Assembly (NCBI GenBank): GCA_963781675.1
Contig: CAWAGF010000007.1
Coordinates: forward strand, 1 to 64,000
Source: SCTD01 sp963781675
GTDB taxonomy: Bacteria > Actinomycetota > Actinomycetes > Mycobacteriales > SCTD01
DNA: 64,000 bases
Direction of reading: 5' to 3'
Both the position numbers and the translations under genes were made by a program. Position 1 is the stretch's first letter; the number at the start of each line of letters is the position of its first letter. Positions 14,493 to 23,413 of this stretch are shown here, piece after piece. The notes below the pieces were generated by a model that was not told where the DNA came from, did no database searches, and saw only the letters and a list, made by a program, of their open reading frames with translations.

Positions 14493-15760
14493 CGCAGGCC
14501 TCCGATCAGCAGGTTGAGCAGACCGAGGGAGTCGCGGTCCAGCAGCGGGAGGCCGCCGCCGTCACCGGTGCTCCCTGGCGGGGTCAGCCCCGGGAGCAGC
14601 GTGCGCGGCGACGGGCTGGACGACGGGGACACGGACGCACCGGGAGAGGTGCGGGCCGGCGCCTGCGGGGCGGTCTTGGCCGGGGCCTGCACACCCGGGA
14701 CCGCCGGCAGCGGAGCCGGCGACCCGCCGGGGAGCGGCAGCGGGATGCCCTGCGCCCCGGCCGCCTGGCGCAGGTCGATGTCGGCCGTGACGAACAGGTT
14801 GGCGTAGTCGCCGGTGATGCCTTCGGTCACGGTCCGCGGGAAGGGGTAGCTCAGCAGCAGCTCGAGCGAGTCCGGGAAGGCCTTCCCGGCGTTCGCCAGC
14901 TCGGTGAGGATCGGCTGCAGGGCGCGCAGGTCGGCGACCGTGTTGGTCTTGCTCTCGTTGATGACGCGCACGGCGACGTCGCCGAGGCGGTCCAGCGAGG
15001 TGAGGACCTGGGTCAGCTCCTCGCGCTGCTCGGTGAGCACCTCGGTGCCGGCCGGGATGTCGTCGAGCGCGGTCGCGATGACCTGCCGCTCGTTGACGAG
15101 CCGGGCGGTGAGGCGGTCCATGCTGTCGAGCGCGCGGACGATCTGCTGCTTCTGCTGGTCCAGGCCGCCGACGAAGGTGTTCAGCTGGGTGAGGACGCTC
15201 TTGACGCGGTCCTCGCGGCCCTCGAGCGCCGCCACCAGCTCGCGGTTGATCGTCTGGAGCTGCTCGAGGCTGCCCCCGTTGAGGACGAGCGACAGCGCGC
15301 CGAGCACCTCCTCGATCTCGGCGCTGGCCTCGGTGCGGTCCAGGCCGATGGTCTCGCCGCCGCGCAGCCGGCCACGCGCCTCGGAGGCCGCCGGCGGGTC
15401 GAGGCTGACGAACTTCTCGCCGAGCAGGGAAGTCTGGCGCAGGCTGGCCGTGCTGTTCGCGGGCAGCTCCACGTCGCCGTTGACGCGCACGACGACCCGG
15501 GCGGTGTAGCCGTCGACGTCGAGCGACTCCACGCTGCCGACGGTCACGTCGGCGACCTTCACCGCGGACTGCGGGACGAGGTCGAGGACGTCCTGGAACT
15601 CGATGGTCAGCTTGTAGGCGTCGTCGCCCTGCCCCTGCCCGCCGGGCAGCGGGATCGAGGCCGCGCCGCGGAAGCCGCAGCCGGAGAGCACCGTGACGGC
15701 GAGCCCGGCCGCGAGCAGGGCCGTGCCGCGGGTGCGGGCGGGGGTGCGCAGCGTGCTCAT
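14489..15760 (-). CDS. mceE: Mce family lipoprotein, fifth (MceE/LprK position)
   Basis: 423 residues with a lipoprotein signal peptide ending in VLSGC, so it is likely anchored by a diacylated cysteine. An MCE domain (LVPQSAVKVADVTVGSVESL and SLLGEKFVSLDPP) is followed by a long coiled-helical region and a Pro/Ser-rich C-terminus. In the operon order this is the usual lipoprotein subunit (LprK-like) of the hexameric Mce channel. ATG start; it overlaps mceD by 4 nt. Confidence 0.9.
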   Translation of the reverse strand: MSTLRTPARTRGTALLAAGLAVTVLSGCGFRGAASIPLPGGQGQGDDAYKLTIEFQDVLDLVPQSAVKVADVTVGSVESLDVDGYTARVVVRVNGDVELPANSTASLRQTSLLGEKFVSLDPPAASEARGRLRGGETIGLDRTEASAEIEEVLGALSLVLNGGSLEQLQTINRELVAALEGREDRVKSVLTQLNTFVGGLDQQKQQIVRALDSMDRLTARLVNERQVIATALDDIPAGTEVLTEQREELTQVLTSLDRLGDVAVRVINESKTNTVADLRALQPILTELANAGKAFPDSLELLLSYPFPRTVTEGITGDYANLFVTADIDLRQAAGAQGIPLPLPGGSPAPLPAVPGVQAPAKTAPQAPARTSPGASVSPSSSPSPRTLLPGLTPPGSTGDGGGLPLLDRDSLGLLNLLIGGLR

Positions 15761-16911
15761 CGGCCACCGTCCAGGATGCCGCCGAGGGTCATGTCGCGGG
15801 CGACGGGAGCCGCCGGCGCCGCGGGCTTCGCTGCGGGCGCGCTCGGCGCCGCGCCCGGTGGGAACGGGATCGCGCCGACGACGCCCTCACACATGGGGAT
15901 CGGCTGGCCGAGCGACACGGCGATGCGGCAGACCTGCCCGAGCGGGTCGGTCTCCACGCCGTTGTTGTTGTTGTCGCGGGTGTCCAGGGTCCCGGAGTAG
16001 GGGTTGTAGGCGAGCTGGAGGTTCGACAGGCCCGTCGGCGCCACGTCGATGAACTCCTTGAGGGCGTTCTGCTGCTTGACCAGCACCCCGGTCACCGTCT
16101 TGAGGTTGCTCACGTTGGCCTTGAGGTCCTCGCGGTTGGCCTGCACGAAGGTCGCCACCTCGCCGAGGGCGACCGACAGCTCCTTGACGGCGCGCGCGAG
16201 GTCCTCGCGCTCCCCCTCGAGCTGGCCGGCCACCTGGGCGAGGTCGCGGTTGAACGCACGGACCGTCTGGTCGCTGTTGGCGATCGTGGTGGTGAAGTCC
16301 TGCAGGTTGGCGACCGTGCCGAACAGGTCCTCGCGCTGCTCGGACAGCGTCGTCACGAAGGTGGAGAAGTCCTCCAGCGTCGTGCCGAGCAGCTGGCCGT
16401 TGCCGTCGAGGTTCTCGGCGCCCACCTGCAGGGCGGCGTTCAGGGCACCGTCCTTGTTCGCGCCGTTCGGACCCAGCGCGAGGTTGAGCTGGTCGAGGGC
16501 GGCGTAGATCTGGTCGAGCTCGACCGGCACCGCCGTGCGGTCCGTGCCGAGCTTCGCGCCGTCCTCGAGCGCAGCGCCGCCGGTGAAGACGGGGGTGAGC
16601 TGGACGTACCGGTCGCTGACGATCGACGGCGCGACGACCAGGGCCCTGGCCTCGGCCGGGATCTCGTACTTGGCGTCGTACGCCATCTCGACGCGGACGT
16701 CGTCGCCGTCCGGGACGATCTTGGTGACCTCGCCGATGCGCACGCCGAGGATGCGGACGTCGCTCTTCTCGTAGAGGCCGACGGCGCGGTCGAAGGAGGC
16801 GGTGAGCGTCTTGCGGTCGTCCTCGCCGCCGAGCGCGCCGCAGCCGGCGACGCCGCCGACGAGCGCGAGGCCGACGACGCCGACCACGACACGGCTGGGC
16901 CTGCGGGTCAC
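15757..16911 (-). CDS. mceD: Mce family protein, fourth (MceD position), also with lipobox
   Basis: 384 residues. The N-terminus VVVGVVGLALVGGVAGC ends in a clear lipobox (VAGC), so this subunit also looks like a lipoprotein. The MCE domain (KSDVRILGVRIGEVTKIVPD, SIVSDRYVQLTPVF) precedes a helical stalk. The tail carries two further cysteines (QVCRIAV, PMCEG) and an Ala/Pro-rich end. The GTG at 16911 overlaps the mceC stop by 4 nt and gives a normal signal sequence; a longer upstream start would put extra Arg residues before it. Confidence 0.85.
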   Translation of the reverse strand: MTRRPSRVVVGVVGLALVGGVAGCGALGGEDDRKTLTASFDRAVGLYEKSDVRILGVRIGEVTKIVPDGDDVRVEMAYDAKYEIPAEARALVVAPSIVSDRYVQLTPVFTGGAALEDGAKLGTDRTAVPVELDQIYAALDQLNLALGPNGANKDGALNAALQVGAENLDGNGQLLGTTLEDFSTFVTTLSEQREDLFGTVANLQDFTTTIANSDQTVRAFNRDLAQVAGQLEGEREDLARAVKELSVALGEVATFVQANREDLKANVSNLKTVTGVLVKQQNALKEFIDVAPTGLSNLQLAYNPYSGTLDTRDNNNNGVETDPLGQVCRIAVSLGQPIPMCEGVVGAIPFPPGAAPSAPAAKPAAPAAPVARDMTLGGILDGGR

Positions 16912-17924
16912 TTGGTGCCTCCTGAGGGGGCGGCGCCGGCGGCGCACTGGGTGCCCGCCTTGCCGAACGTGCCGGGGCAGAAGCCGGACGGGGCGAGCAG
17001 GTTCTCGATGAAGGTGTCGAACCAGCGCCCGTTGCCGATGGTGTTGGTCTGCAGGCGGACGAACGCCGCCAGGCGCGGGATCGTGTCGTCGATGTTCTTC
17101 TGGTTCGCCCGGAGCACCTCGGTCACCCCGCGCAGGCGCTCCAGGGCCGGCTGCAGGTCGGCGCGGTTCTCGCGGACGAGCGCGCGCAGCTGCTCGGAGA
17201 GCACGATCGTGGTGTCGAGCAGGCGGCTGATCGCCTCGCGGCGGGCGGCCAGCTCCTGCAGGACCAGCGAGCTGTCGGACAGGAAGGCGGTGAGGTCCTG
17301 GTCGCGCTCGGCCAGCACCTGCGTCACGCCGCGGCTGCGGTCGAGCAGGGCGCGCAGCTGCTGGTCGCGGGCGGACAGCGTCCGGGACAGCCGCCCGAGG
17401 CCCTCGAGCGAGGCGCGGACCTCCTCCGGGGTGTCGCGGAAGGTCTCCGCCAGCACCGTGAAGCTCTTGGCGAGCTGCTCCTCGTCGATCTCGCCGACGC
17501 TGACCGACAGGTCCTGGAAGGCGTCCGCGACGTCGAACGGCGAGGAGGTGCGCTCCAACGGGATGACGCCGCCGGGCTTGATCTCGCCGTCGCCGTCCGG
17601 CGTCAGCATGAGGAACTTGCGGCCGAGCAGGGTCTTGATGCGGATGTCGGCGCGGGAGGCCCCGCCCAGCTCGACGTCCTTGGCGCGGAACTCGACCTGC
17701 ACGCGGTCGCCGGCCAGGTCGACGGACAGGACCTTGCCGACCTTGACGCCGGCCACGCGGACCTCGTCGTTCGGGCGCAGGCCCGCGGCCTCGCTGAACT
17801 CCGCCTTGTACTCGTCGCCGCCCAGGATCGCGTCGACGCTGAAGGAGCCGGCCAGCAGCGCCAGGATCGACAGGATGCCGACGGCGCCGATGACGGTCTT
17901 GTTGCGCTCCCGGAACGGGGTCAT
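16908..17924 (-). CDS. mceC: Mce family protein, third (MceC position)
   Basis: 338 residues: a signal anchor (VIGAVGILSILALLAGSF), an MCE domain with AAGLRPNDEVRVAGVKVGKV and TLLGRKFLMLTP, then a long helical region (about 130-300) with heptad-like leucines. A short Cys-containing end (GFCPGTFGKAGTQCAAG) closes it. ATG start overlapping mceB by 4 nt. It is predicted to be a component of the lipid-transfer channel. Confidence 0.9.
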   Translation of the reverse strand: MTPFRERNKTVIGAVGILSILALLAGSFSVDAILGGDEYKAEFSEAAGLRPNDEVRVAGVKVGKVLSVDLAGDRVQVEFRAKDVELGGASRADIRIKTLLGRKFLMLTPDGDGEIKPGGVIPLERTSSPFDVADAFQDLSVSVGEIDEEQLAKSFTVLAETFRDTPEEVRASLEGLGRLSRTLSARDQQLRALLDRSRGVTQVLAERDQDLTAFLSDSSLVLQELAARREAISRLLDTTIVLSEQLRALVRENRADLQPALERLRGVTEVLRANQKNIDDTIPRLAAFVRLQTNTIGNGRWFDTFIENLLAPSGFCPGTFGKAGTQCAAGAAPSGGTK

Positions 17925-18970
17925 CGGGTGCCTCCGTTGGCCGCCTTGACGGTGTCGCGCTGGCAGCGCGCGGCCTGGTTGACCACGGTCGGCGACATGA
18001 CCTCGCCGGTCGGCAGGACGATCGTGCCGTCGAAGCCGCAGAGGAAGAAGTTGAAGAACGACCCGTAGGTGGCGGTCGAGACGATCAGGTCGAGCTTGGG
18101 CGGCAGGCGCTTCAGCGTCGAGTCGATCACCGCCTTGTTCTCGTCGAGCGTCGTCGCGAGGCGGCGCAGCTGCGTGACGTCCTCCGTCAGGGGCTCGCGG
18201 ACGTCGTTGAGCAGCCCGGCGGTCGCGGTCGTGAGGTCGCTGATGCCGTCGAGCGAGCCGCCGATGGCCTTGCGGTCCTCGGCGAAGCCGGCGGCCAGGC
18301 GGCGCAGCTGCACGATGAGGTCGCTGAGCTCGGAGCCGCGCTCGTCGACGGTGGCCAGCACCTTCTCGAGGTTGACCAGCACCTTGCCGATCACCTCGTC
18401 GCGGTCGGCGATCGTGTTGGTGAGCGAGGCGGTGCGGGCCATCAGGCTCTCCAGCGTGCCGCCCTCCCCCTGCAGGGTCTGGATCAGCTCGAAGGCCGCC
18501 TGGTTCGTCGTCTGCGGGTCGAGCGCCTGGAACAGCGGCCGGAAGCCGTTGAAGAGCACGGTCAGGTCGAGGGCGTTGCGGGTCTGGGCCAGCGGGAGGG
18601 TGGCGCCCTCGCGCAGCGGCTCCGCGGAGCCGGGTCCCTCGGTCAGCGCGACGTACCGCTCGCCGACGATGTTGCGGTAGCGCAGCCGGGCGATGGTGCT
18701 CTCCGGGATCTTGCGGTCGGCGTCGAGGGAGAACTCCACGACCGCGAGCTGGCGGTCGTCCAGGCCGATGCTGTCGACCTGCCCGACCCGCACGCCCGCG
18801 ATGCGGATCTCATTGCCCGGCAGCAGGCCCGTGACGTCGCCGAAGACGGCCTTGTAGCTGGTCTTGCCGCCGAAGCCGATGCTCCCGATCGTCGTCGCGA
18901 GGGTGAACGTCAGGAACGACGTCACCAGCATGAAGATGATCAGCTTGACGAGGGCAGCCGAGGTCTTCAC
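17921..18970 (-). CDS. mceB: Mce family protein, second (MceB position)
   Basis: 349 residues. An N-terminal membrane segment (LIIFMLVTSFLTFTLATTIG) leads into an MCE domain with VTGLLPGNEIRIAGVRVGQV and RNIVGERYVALT. The helical stalk is followed by a C-terminal region with FFLCGFDGTIVLPTGEV and a second cysteine, probably a disulfide pair. The GTG start overlaps the mceA stop by 4 nt. Confidence 0.9.
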   Translation of the reverse strand: MKTSAALVKLIIFMLVTSFLTFTLATTIGSIGFGGKTSYKAVFGDVTGLLPGNEIRIAGVRVGQVDSIGLDDRQLAVVEFSLDADRKIPESTIARLRYRNIVGERYVALTEGPGSAEPLREGATLPLAQTRNALDLTVLFNGFRPLFQALDPQTTNQAAFELIQTLQGEGGTLESLMARTASLTNTIADRDEVIGKVLVNLEKVLATVDERGSELSDLIVQLRRLAAGFAEDRKAIGGSLDGISDLTTATAGLLNDVREPLTEDVTQLRRLATTLDENKAVIDSTLKRLPPKLDLIVSTATYGSFFNFFLCGFDGTIVLPTGEVMSPTVVNQAARCQRDTVKAANGGTR

Positions 18971-20256
18971 GACAGCCCCACCTCCGTTCCGCGTGCCATG
19001 GGTCCGAAGAGCAGGTAGGCCAGGTCGGGCACGTCGTCCGCGGCGACACCGAGGACCGGGCCGAGCACGGCGCCCATCACCTGGCGCTGGCCCTGCGGGC
19101 TCGCGAGCGCAGCGGCGGGGTCGGACGCCGCAGCGGCGCCTCCGTCCGTCGACGAGTCGTCCGGGCCCTGGTCATCGCGGTAGCCGTCCTGGAAGTTGAT
19201 GTCGGGGGCTGGGACCGCCGGGTCCGGCAGGCCGTAGCACCGCGGCCCGCGGTCGTCGCCGTAGCGCGGCTCGTCGAGCCCCGCGCGGTAGCCCATCTGG
19301 TCCTTCGTGAGCTCCAGCGTGATGTGCAGGCCGGGCTGGTTGCCGCCGAAGGCCGGCCCGAGGAAGCTCTCCTGCTTGGCCAGGCCGCGCGCCAGGCACG
19401 GGAACTCCGGCGCGTAGCGCGCGAAGACCTCGAGCGGCGGCCGGCTGTCGGCGGCCAGGCGGATGAGCCGCTCGTCGTTCTCCTCGAGGAAGGTGCCGAG
19501 CTCGCCGGCGAAGCCCGTCGTCGCGGTGAGGAAGGTGTTGAGCTCCTGCTCCTGGTCGACCAGGTTGCGGTTGATCGCGGAGAGGTTGTCCAGCACCTCG
19601 ACGACGTCCGGGGTCGAGCGCTCCAGGTTGTCGGCCAGGTCGGCGATCCCGCGGAAGTCCTCGCCGAGGGTGTCGATCTCGGGGTTGAGCTCCTTGAGGT
19701 AGCCGTCCACCAGCTCGAGGTTCTGCCCGATCTGGTCGCCGCGGCCGCGCAGGGCGCTCGAGACGGCGTTGAGCGTCGTGCTGAGCTGCTGCGGCTTGAG
19801 CGCGCGCAGCAGCGGCAGGAGGTCGTTGAGCGTCTGCTCGGTCTCGCGGGCGACCTCGGAGCGGTCCTGCGGGATGACGTCGCCCTCGGCGATGGCGTCG
19901 CTCGAGGGGCCCTCGGGGATCACGAGGTCGACGTACTTCTCGCCGAACAGCGTCTTGGGCAGCAGCCGCGCCTCGACGTTGCTCGGGATCAGCTCCACCT
20001 GGTCCGGGTCGAGCGCGAGGGTCAGCTCGGCGCCGTCACCGGTCGTCGTGATCTCGCGGACCTCGCCGACGATGAGGCCGCGCAGCTTGACGTCGCTGGG
20101 CGCCGACAGCTGGTTGCCGGCGGAGCTGGCCTGCAGCGTGACCTCCACGACCGGCGTGAAGGCCTTGTTGTAGAGCAGCACGGACAGCGCGACGAGCCCG
20201 ATGAGCACGCCGAGGAACAGCACTCCGGACAGGCGCTTCCTGAGGACGGCGCCCAT
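18967..20256 (-). CDS. mceA: Mce family protein, first (MceA position)
   Basis: 429 residues, first of the six Mce subunits. It has a signal anchor (GVLFLGVLIGLVALSVLLYN), an MCE domain (LSAPSDVKLRGLIVGEVREI, LFGEKYVDLVIPEG), a helical stalk, and a long polar C-terminus with Asp/Ser/Ala-rich low complexity. The ATG at 20256 overlaps the stop of yrbEB by 1 nt (TGATG), which indicates translational coupling. Confidence 0.9.
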   Translation of the reverse strand: MGAVLRKRLSGVLFLGVLIGLVALSVLLYNKAFTPVVEVTLQASSAGNQLSAPSDVKLRGLIVGEVREITTTGDGAELTLALDPDQVELIPSNVEARLLPKTLFGEKYVDLVIPEGPSSDAIAEGDVIPQDRSEVARETEQTLNDLLPLLRALKPQQLSTTLNAVSSALRGRGDQIGQNLELVDGYLKELNPEIDTLGEDFRGIADLADNLERSTPDVVEVLDNLSAINRNLVDQEQELNTFLTATTGFAGELGTFLEENDERLIRLAADSRPPLEVFARYAPEFPCLARGLAKQESFLGPAFGGNQPGLHITLELTKDQMGYRAGLDEPRYGDDRGPRCYGLPDPAVPAPDINFQDGYRDDQGPDDSSTDGGAAAASDPAAALASPQGQRQVMGAVLGPVLGVAADDVPDLAYLLFGPMARGTEVGLS

Positions 20257-21128
20257 CAGCCCGCTATTCGCACGGTCGTGGTGGCGCCCCAGATGGCCAG
20301 CGACAGGAAGAAGTCGACGACGTTGATCGCCACGATGGCGGTGCGGACGGCGCGGCCCACGGCCACGCCGACGCCGGCCGGGCCGCCGCTGGCGTAGTAG
20401 CCGTAGTAGCAGTGGATCAGGATGATGATCACCGCGAAGACGAGCACCTTGAGGAAGCTGTAGAGCACGTCCACCGGCGGCAGGTACTGGTTGAAGTACT
20501 GGTCGTACGTGCCGGTGCTCTGGCCGTAGAAGCCGGTCGTGATGGTGCGCGCCGCGAAGTAGGACGCCAGCAGGCCGACGACGTACAGCGGGGTCACCGC
20601 GATGAAGCCGGCGATCATGCGGGTGGTCACGAGGAAGGGCAGCGACGGCACGCCCATGACCTCGAGGGCGTCGACCTCCTCGGACACGCGCATGGCGCCG
20701 AGCTGGGCGGTGAAGCCGGCGCCGACCGTCGCCGACAGGGCGAGGCCGGCGACCAGCGGGGCGATCTCGCGGGTGTTGAAGTACGCCGAGATGAAGGCGG
20801 TGAAGTTCGCGACGCCGAGCTGGTTGAGGGCGGCGTAGCCCTGCAGTCCTACCTCGGTGCCGGTGAAGAAGGTGAGGAAGGCGATGACGCCGACGGTGCC
20901 GCCCACCAGCGCCAGGCCGCCCGAGCCGAGGGCCACCTCGCCGAGCAGGCGGACGACCTCCTTCTTGTAGCGGAGGAGCACGCGGTAGGTCCACGCCAGG
21001 GAGCGGGCGTAGAAGGACAGCTGCGCGCCCAGGTCGTCCAGGGCCGACATCGGCCGGGCGACGACGCTCCTGGCGAGGCGGACCGGCCGCGCCAGGCGCG
21101 GCGGCAGCGGGGTGCCGACGGTGGCCAT
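20256..21128 (-). CDS. yrbEB: YrbE/MlaE-type permease B of the Mce transporter
   Basis: 290 residues, MlaE-family permease. The conserved core GFTAQLGAMRVSEEVDALEVMG is the EExDAL-type contact segment that meets the ATPase. About five membrane helices surround it. It pairs with YrbEA as the membrane channel of the lipid importer, energised by the ATPase encoded upstream. It overlaps both neighbours by 1 nt (TGATG). Confidence 0.92.
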   Translation of the reverse strand: MATVGTPLPPRLARPVRLARSVVARPMSALDDLGAQLSFYARSLAWTYRVLLRYKKEVVRLLGEVALGSGGLALVGGTVGVIAFLTFFTGTEVGLQGYAALNQLGVANFTAFISAYFNTREIAPLVAGLALSATVGAGFTAQLGAMRVSEEVDALEVMGVPSLPFLVTTRMIAGFIAVTPLYVVGLLASYFAARTITTGFYGQSTGTYDQYFNQYLPPVDVLYSFLKVLVFAVIIILIHCYYGYYASGGPAGVGVAVGRAVRTAIVAINVVDFFLSLAIWGATTTVRIAG

Positions 21129-21901
21129 CAGCCGCCCTTCTGCGGGACGACCTGGAAGTAGATCGCCGTGATGATGAAGTTCGTGAGGAACAGCAGCATG
21201 AAGCTGATGACCACGCTCTGGTTGACCGCGTCGCCCACGCCCTTCGGTCCGCCGCCGGCGTTCAGCCCCTTGTACGAGGCGACCAGGGCGGCGATGAGCC
21301 CGAAGATGACGGCCTTGAGCTGCCCGACGTAGAGGTCGGGGAGCTGGGCCAGTGCTGTGAAGGACGCAAGGTAGGCGCCAGGAGTTCCGCCCTGGAGGAT
21401 GACGTTGAAGAAGTAGCCGCCGACGACGCCGACCACGGCGACCAGGCCGTTGAGGAAGAAGGCCACCAGCATCGTGGCCAGCACGCGCGGCACGACCAGG
21501 CGCTGCAGCGGGCTGACGCCGAGCACCTCCATGGCGTCGATCTCGTCGCGGATCTTGCGGGAGCCGAGGTCGGCGCAGATGGCCGAGCCGCCGGCGCCCG
21601 CGATGAGCAGCGCGGTCACGATCGGGCTGGCCTCGCGGACGATGCCGAGGACGGCCACGGCTCCGGTGAAGCTCTGCGCGCCGATCTGCTTGGTGAGGTT
21701 GCCGACCTGCAGGGCGAGCACGGCGCCGAACGGGATGGAGACCAGCGCGGTCGGCAGGATCGTCACCGAGGCGATGAACCAGGCCTGCTGGATGAACTCC
21801 GCGCCCTGGAACGGCCGCTTGAACAGGTTCCGCAGGATGTCCAGGGAGAACGCGAAGAAGTCGCCCGAGGTGCGTACCGGCGCGAGCGGGCTCGGCGCCA
21901 T
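21128..21901 (-). CDS. yrbEA: YrbE/MlaE-type permease A of the Mce transporter
   Basis: 257 residues, MlaE family. It carries GGSAICADLGSRKIRDEIDAME, the coupling segment typical of YrbE proteins, and four to five membrane helices. The start (ATG, 21901) overlaps the ATPase stop by 1 nt, so ATPase, YrbEA and YrbEB are made in sequence and probably in balanced amounts. Confidence 0.92.
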   Translation of the reverse strand: MAPSPLAPVRTSGDFFAFSLDILRNLFKRPFQGAEFIQQAWFIASVTILPTALVSIPFGAVLALQVGNLTKQIGAQSFTGAVAVLGIVREASPIVTALLIAGAGGSAICADLGSRKIRDEIDAMEVLGVSPLQRLVVPRVLATMLVAFFLNGLVAVVGVVGGYFFNVILQGGTPGAYLASFTALAQLPDLYVGQLKAVIFGLIAALVASYKGLNAGGGPKGVGDAVNQSVVISFMLLFLTNFIITAIYFQVVPQKGG

Positions 21902-23175
21902 CAGCTGCTGCTCGTGCGGCGGCGGGCCGCGGCCGTCTTGGCGGCCGGGCGCTTGGCGGGCGCCTCGTCCTCGAGCACGTCCACGCCGCCGCCGGTGGAG
22001 GCGGAGCGGGCGGTGCGCTTGCGGGGGGCGGTGGCGCGCGGCCGCGCAGCGGTGGGGGCCTCGTCGCGGGAGTCGTCGCCGGAGCCGGCGCCGTCCTGCG
22101 GCTCGTCGTCGTCGTTGCTCACGCGCGAGCGCAGCGGGCGGGACGCCTCGGCGGCCGGGCGGGCGCCCGCGGTGGGGGGCGTCTCGCCGGTCCAGCCGGT
22201 GGGGCCGTCGCCGCGGGACTCGGGCAGCCCCTCGACGCCCAGGCCCGCGAAGGAGCCGGGCGGCGGCACGACGCCGTGCTCGATGAGCCAGGAGCCGGGC
22301 CGGCGCTGGGTCTCCCGGATGCGGCCGTCCGAGGTCGGGAGCTGCTCCGGGATGGGGGGCAGCTTGCCGAGCTCGCCGCCGCCAGCGGCCTCGGCCGCCA
22401 GCTCGCCGGCGTCCTTCTCCTCGGCCATGCCGATCGGGCCCTGCCGCTGGCCGTTGAGGAACTGGCGGACGACCGGCTCGTTCGAGCTGAGCAGCATCTC
22501 GCGCGGTCCGAACATGGCCAGGTGGCGGCGGTAGAGCAGCCCGATGTTGTCCGGGACCGAGCGAGCCGTCGCGATGTCGTGCGTGACGATGAGGAAGGTC
22601 GCCTTGATCTCGGCGTTGAGGTCGACGATCAGCTGGTTCAGGTAGGCGGTGCGGACCGGGTCCAGGCCGGAGTCGGGCTCGTCGAACAGCAGGATCTCGG
22701 GGTCGAGCACGAGCGCGCGGGCCAGGCCGGCGCGCTTGCGCATGCCGCCGGAGATCTCCCCGGGGAGCTTCTTCTCCGCGCCGGCGAGACCGGTCATCTC
22801 CATCTTCTCGAGGACGATCCTCTTGATCTCGCTCTCCTTCTTCTTCGTGTGCTCACGAAGCGGGAAGGCGATGTTGTCGTAGAGGTTCTGGGAGCCGAAC
22901 AGAGCGCCGTCCTGGAACAGCACGCCGAACAGCTTGCGGATCTCGTAGAGCTCGCGCTCCTTGACCCGGGTGATGTCCTTGCCGCCGATGATGATCTCGC
23001 CGTTCTCCGGCTTGAGCAGCCCGATCAGGCACTTCAGGAAGACGGACTTGCCGGTGCCGGACGGGCCGAGCATGACGCTGATCTCGCCCGCGGGGAGCGT
23101 CAGCGTGACGTCCTCCCAGATGGTCTGGCTGCCGAACCGCTTCGTGAGGTTGTTGACCTGGATCTCGACGCCCAC
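21901..23175 (-). CDS. mkl: Mce/Mla-type ABC transporter ATPase (Mkl-like) with long basic tail
   Basis: 424 residues. The ATPase domain occupies about residues 1-255: Walker A GPSGTGKS, Q-loop FQDGALFG, signature ISGGMRKRAGLARAL, Walker B ILLFDEPDSGLDP, and the H-loop THDIATA. This pattern is typical of Mkl/MlaF. The remaining 165 or so residues are low complexity and end in a Lys/Arg/Ala/Ser-rich segment (PAKRPAAKTAAARRRTSSS). The GTG at 23175 follows GAAGGAG at about 11 nt, which sets the start. First gene of the mce operon; the 180 bp upstream, down to the rplL terminator, must hold its promoter, but I see no clear hexamers. Confidence 0.9.
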   Translation of the reverse strand: MGVEIQVNNLTKRFGSQTIWEDVTLTLPAGEISVMLGPSGTGKSVFLKCLIGLLKPENGEIIIGGKDITRVKERELYEIRKLFGVLFQDGALFGSQNLYDNIAFPLREHTKKKESEIKRIVLEKMEMTGLAGAEKKLPGEISGGMRKRAGLARALVLDPEILLFDEPDSGLDPVRTAYLNQLIVDLNAEIKATFLIVTHDIATARSVPDNIGLLYRRHLAMFGPREMLLSSNEPVVRQFLNGQRQGPIGMAEEKDAGELAAEAAGGGELGKLPPIPEQLPTSDGRIRETQRRPGSWLIEHGVVPPPGSFAGLGVEGLPESRGDGPTGWTGETPPTAGARPAAEASRPLRSRVSNDDDEPQDGAGSGDDSRDEAPTAARPRATAPRKRTARSASTGGGVDVLEDEAPAKRPAAKTAAARRRTSSS

Positions 23176-23356
23176 TGCGGCCCGTCTCCTTCTCGCCCTC
23201 GGTACGGCTGCCGCCGCACGTGCGCACCCCTGAAGCCCTGAGCTCCAGCCTCCGTGAGGCCCTGTGACCCGGGACACGCCATCGTACGTCCGATGCCGTG
23301 CCCGGGACCATTCGGGCAGTAACGAACCGGACTCGCCGCAGGGTGTCCGCCACACG

Positions 23357-23394
23357 CCGGAGGGGCGGCCCGCCGTGGCGGACCGCCCCTCCGG
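23357..23394 (-). terminator. rplJL terminator
   Basis: An inverted repeat of about 17 bp with one mismatch (CCGGAGGGGCGG pairing with CCGCCCCTCCGG, and an inner CCGCC/GGCGG), located 20 bases after the rplL stop. It separates the ribosomal operon from the mce operon. Confidence 0.7.
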
Positions 23395-23413
23395 GGACGT
23401 GCGGGTGTGCGGA

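Noticed and set aside
23357..23394. Inverted repeat as an insertion-sequence end
   Set aside because: There is no transposase or target duplication nearby; its place 20 bp after rplL fits a terminator.
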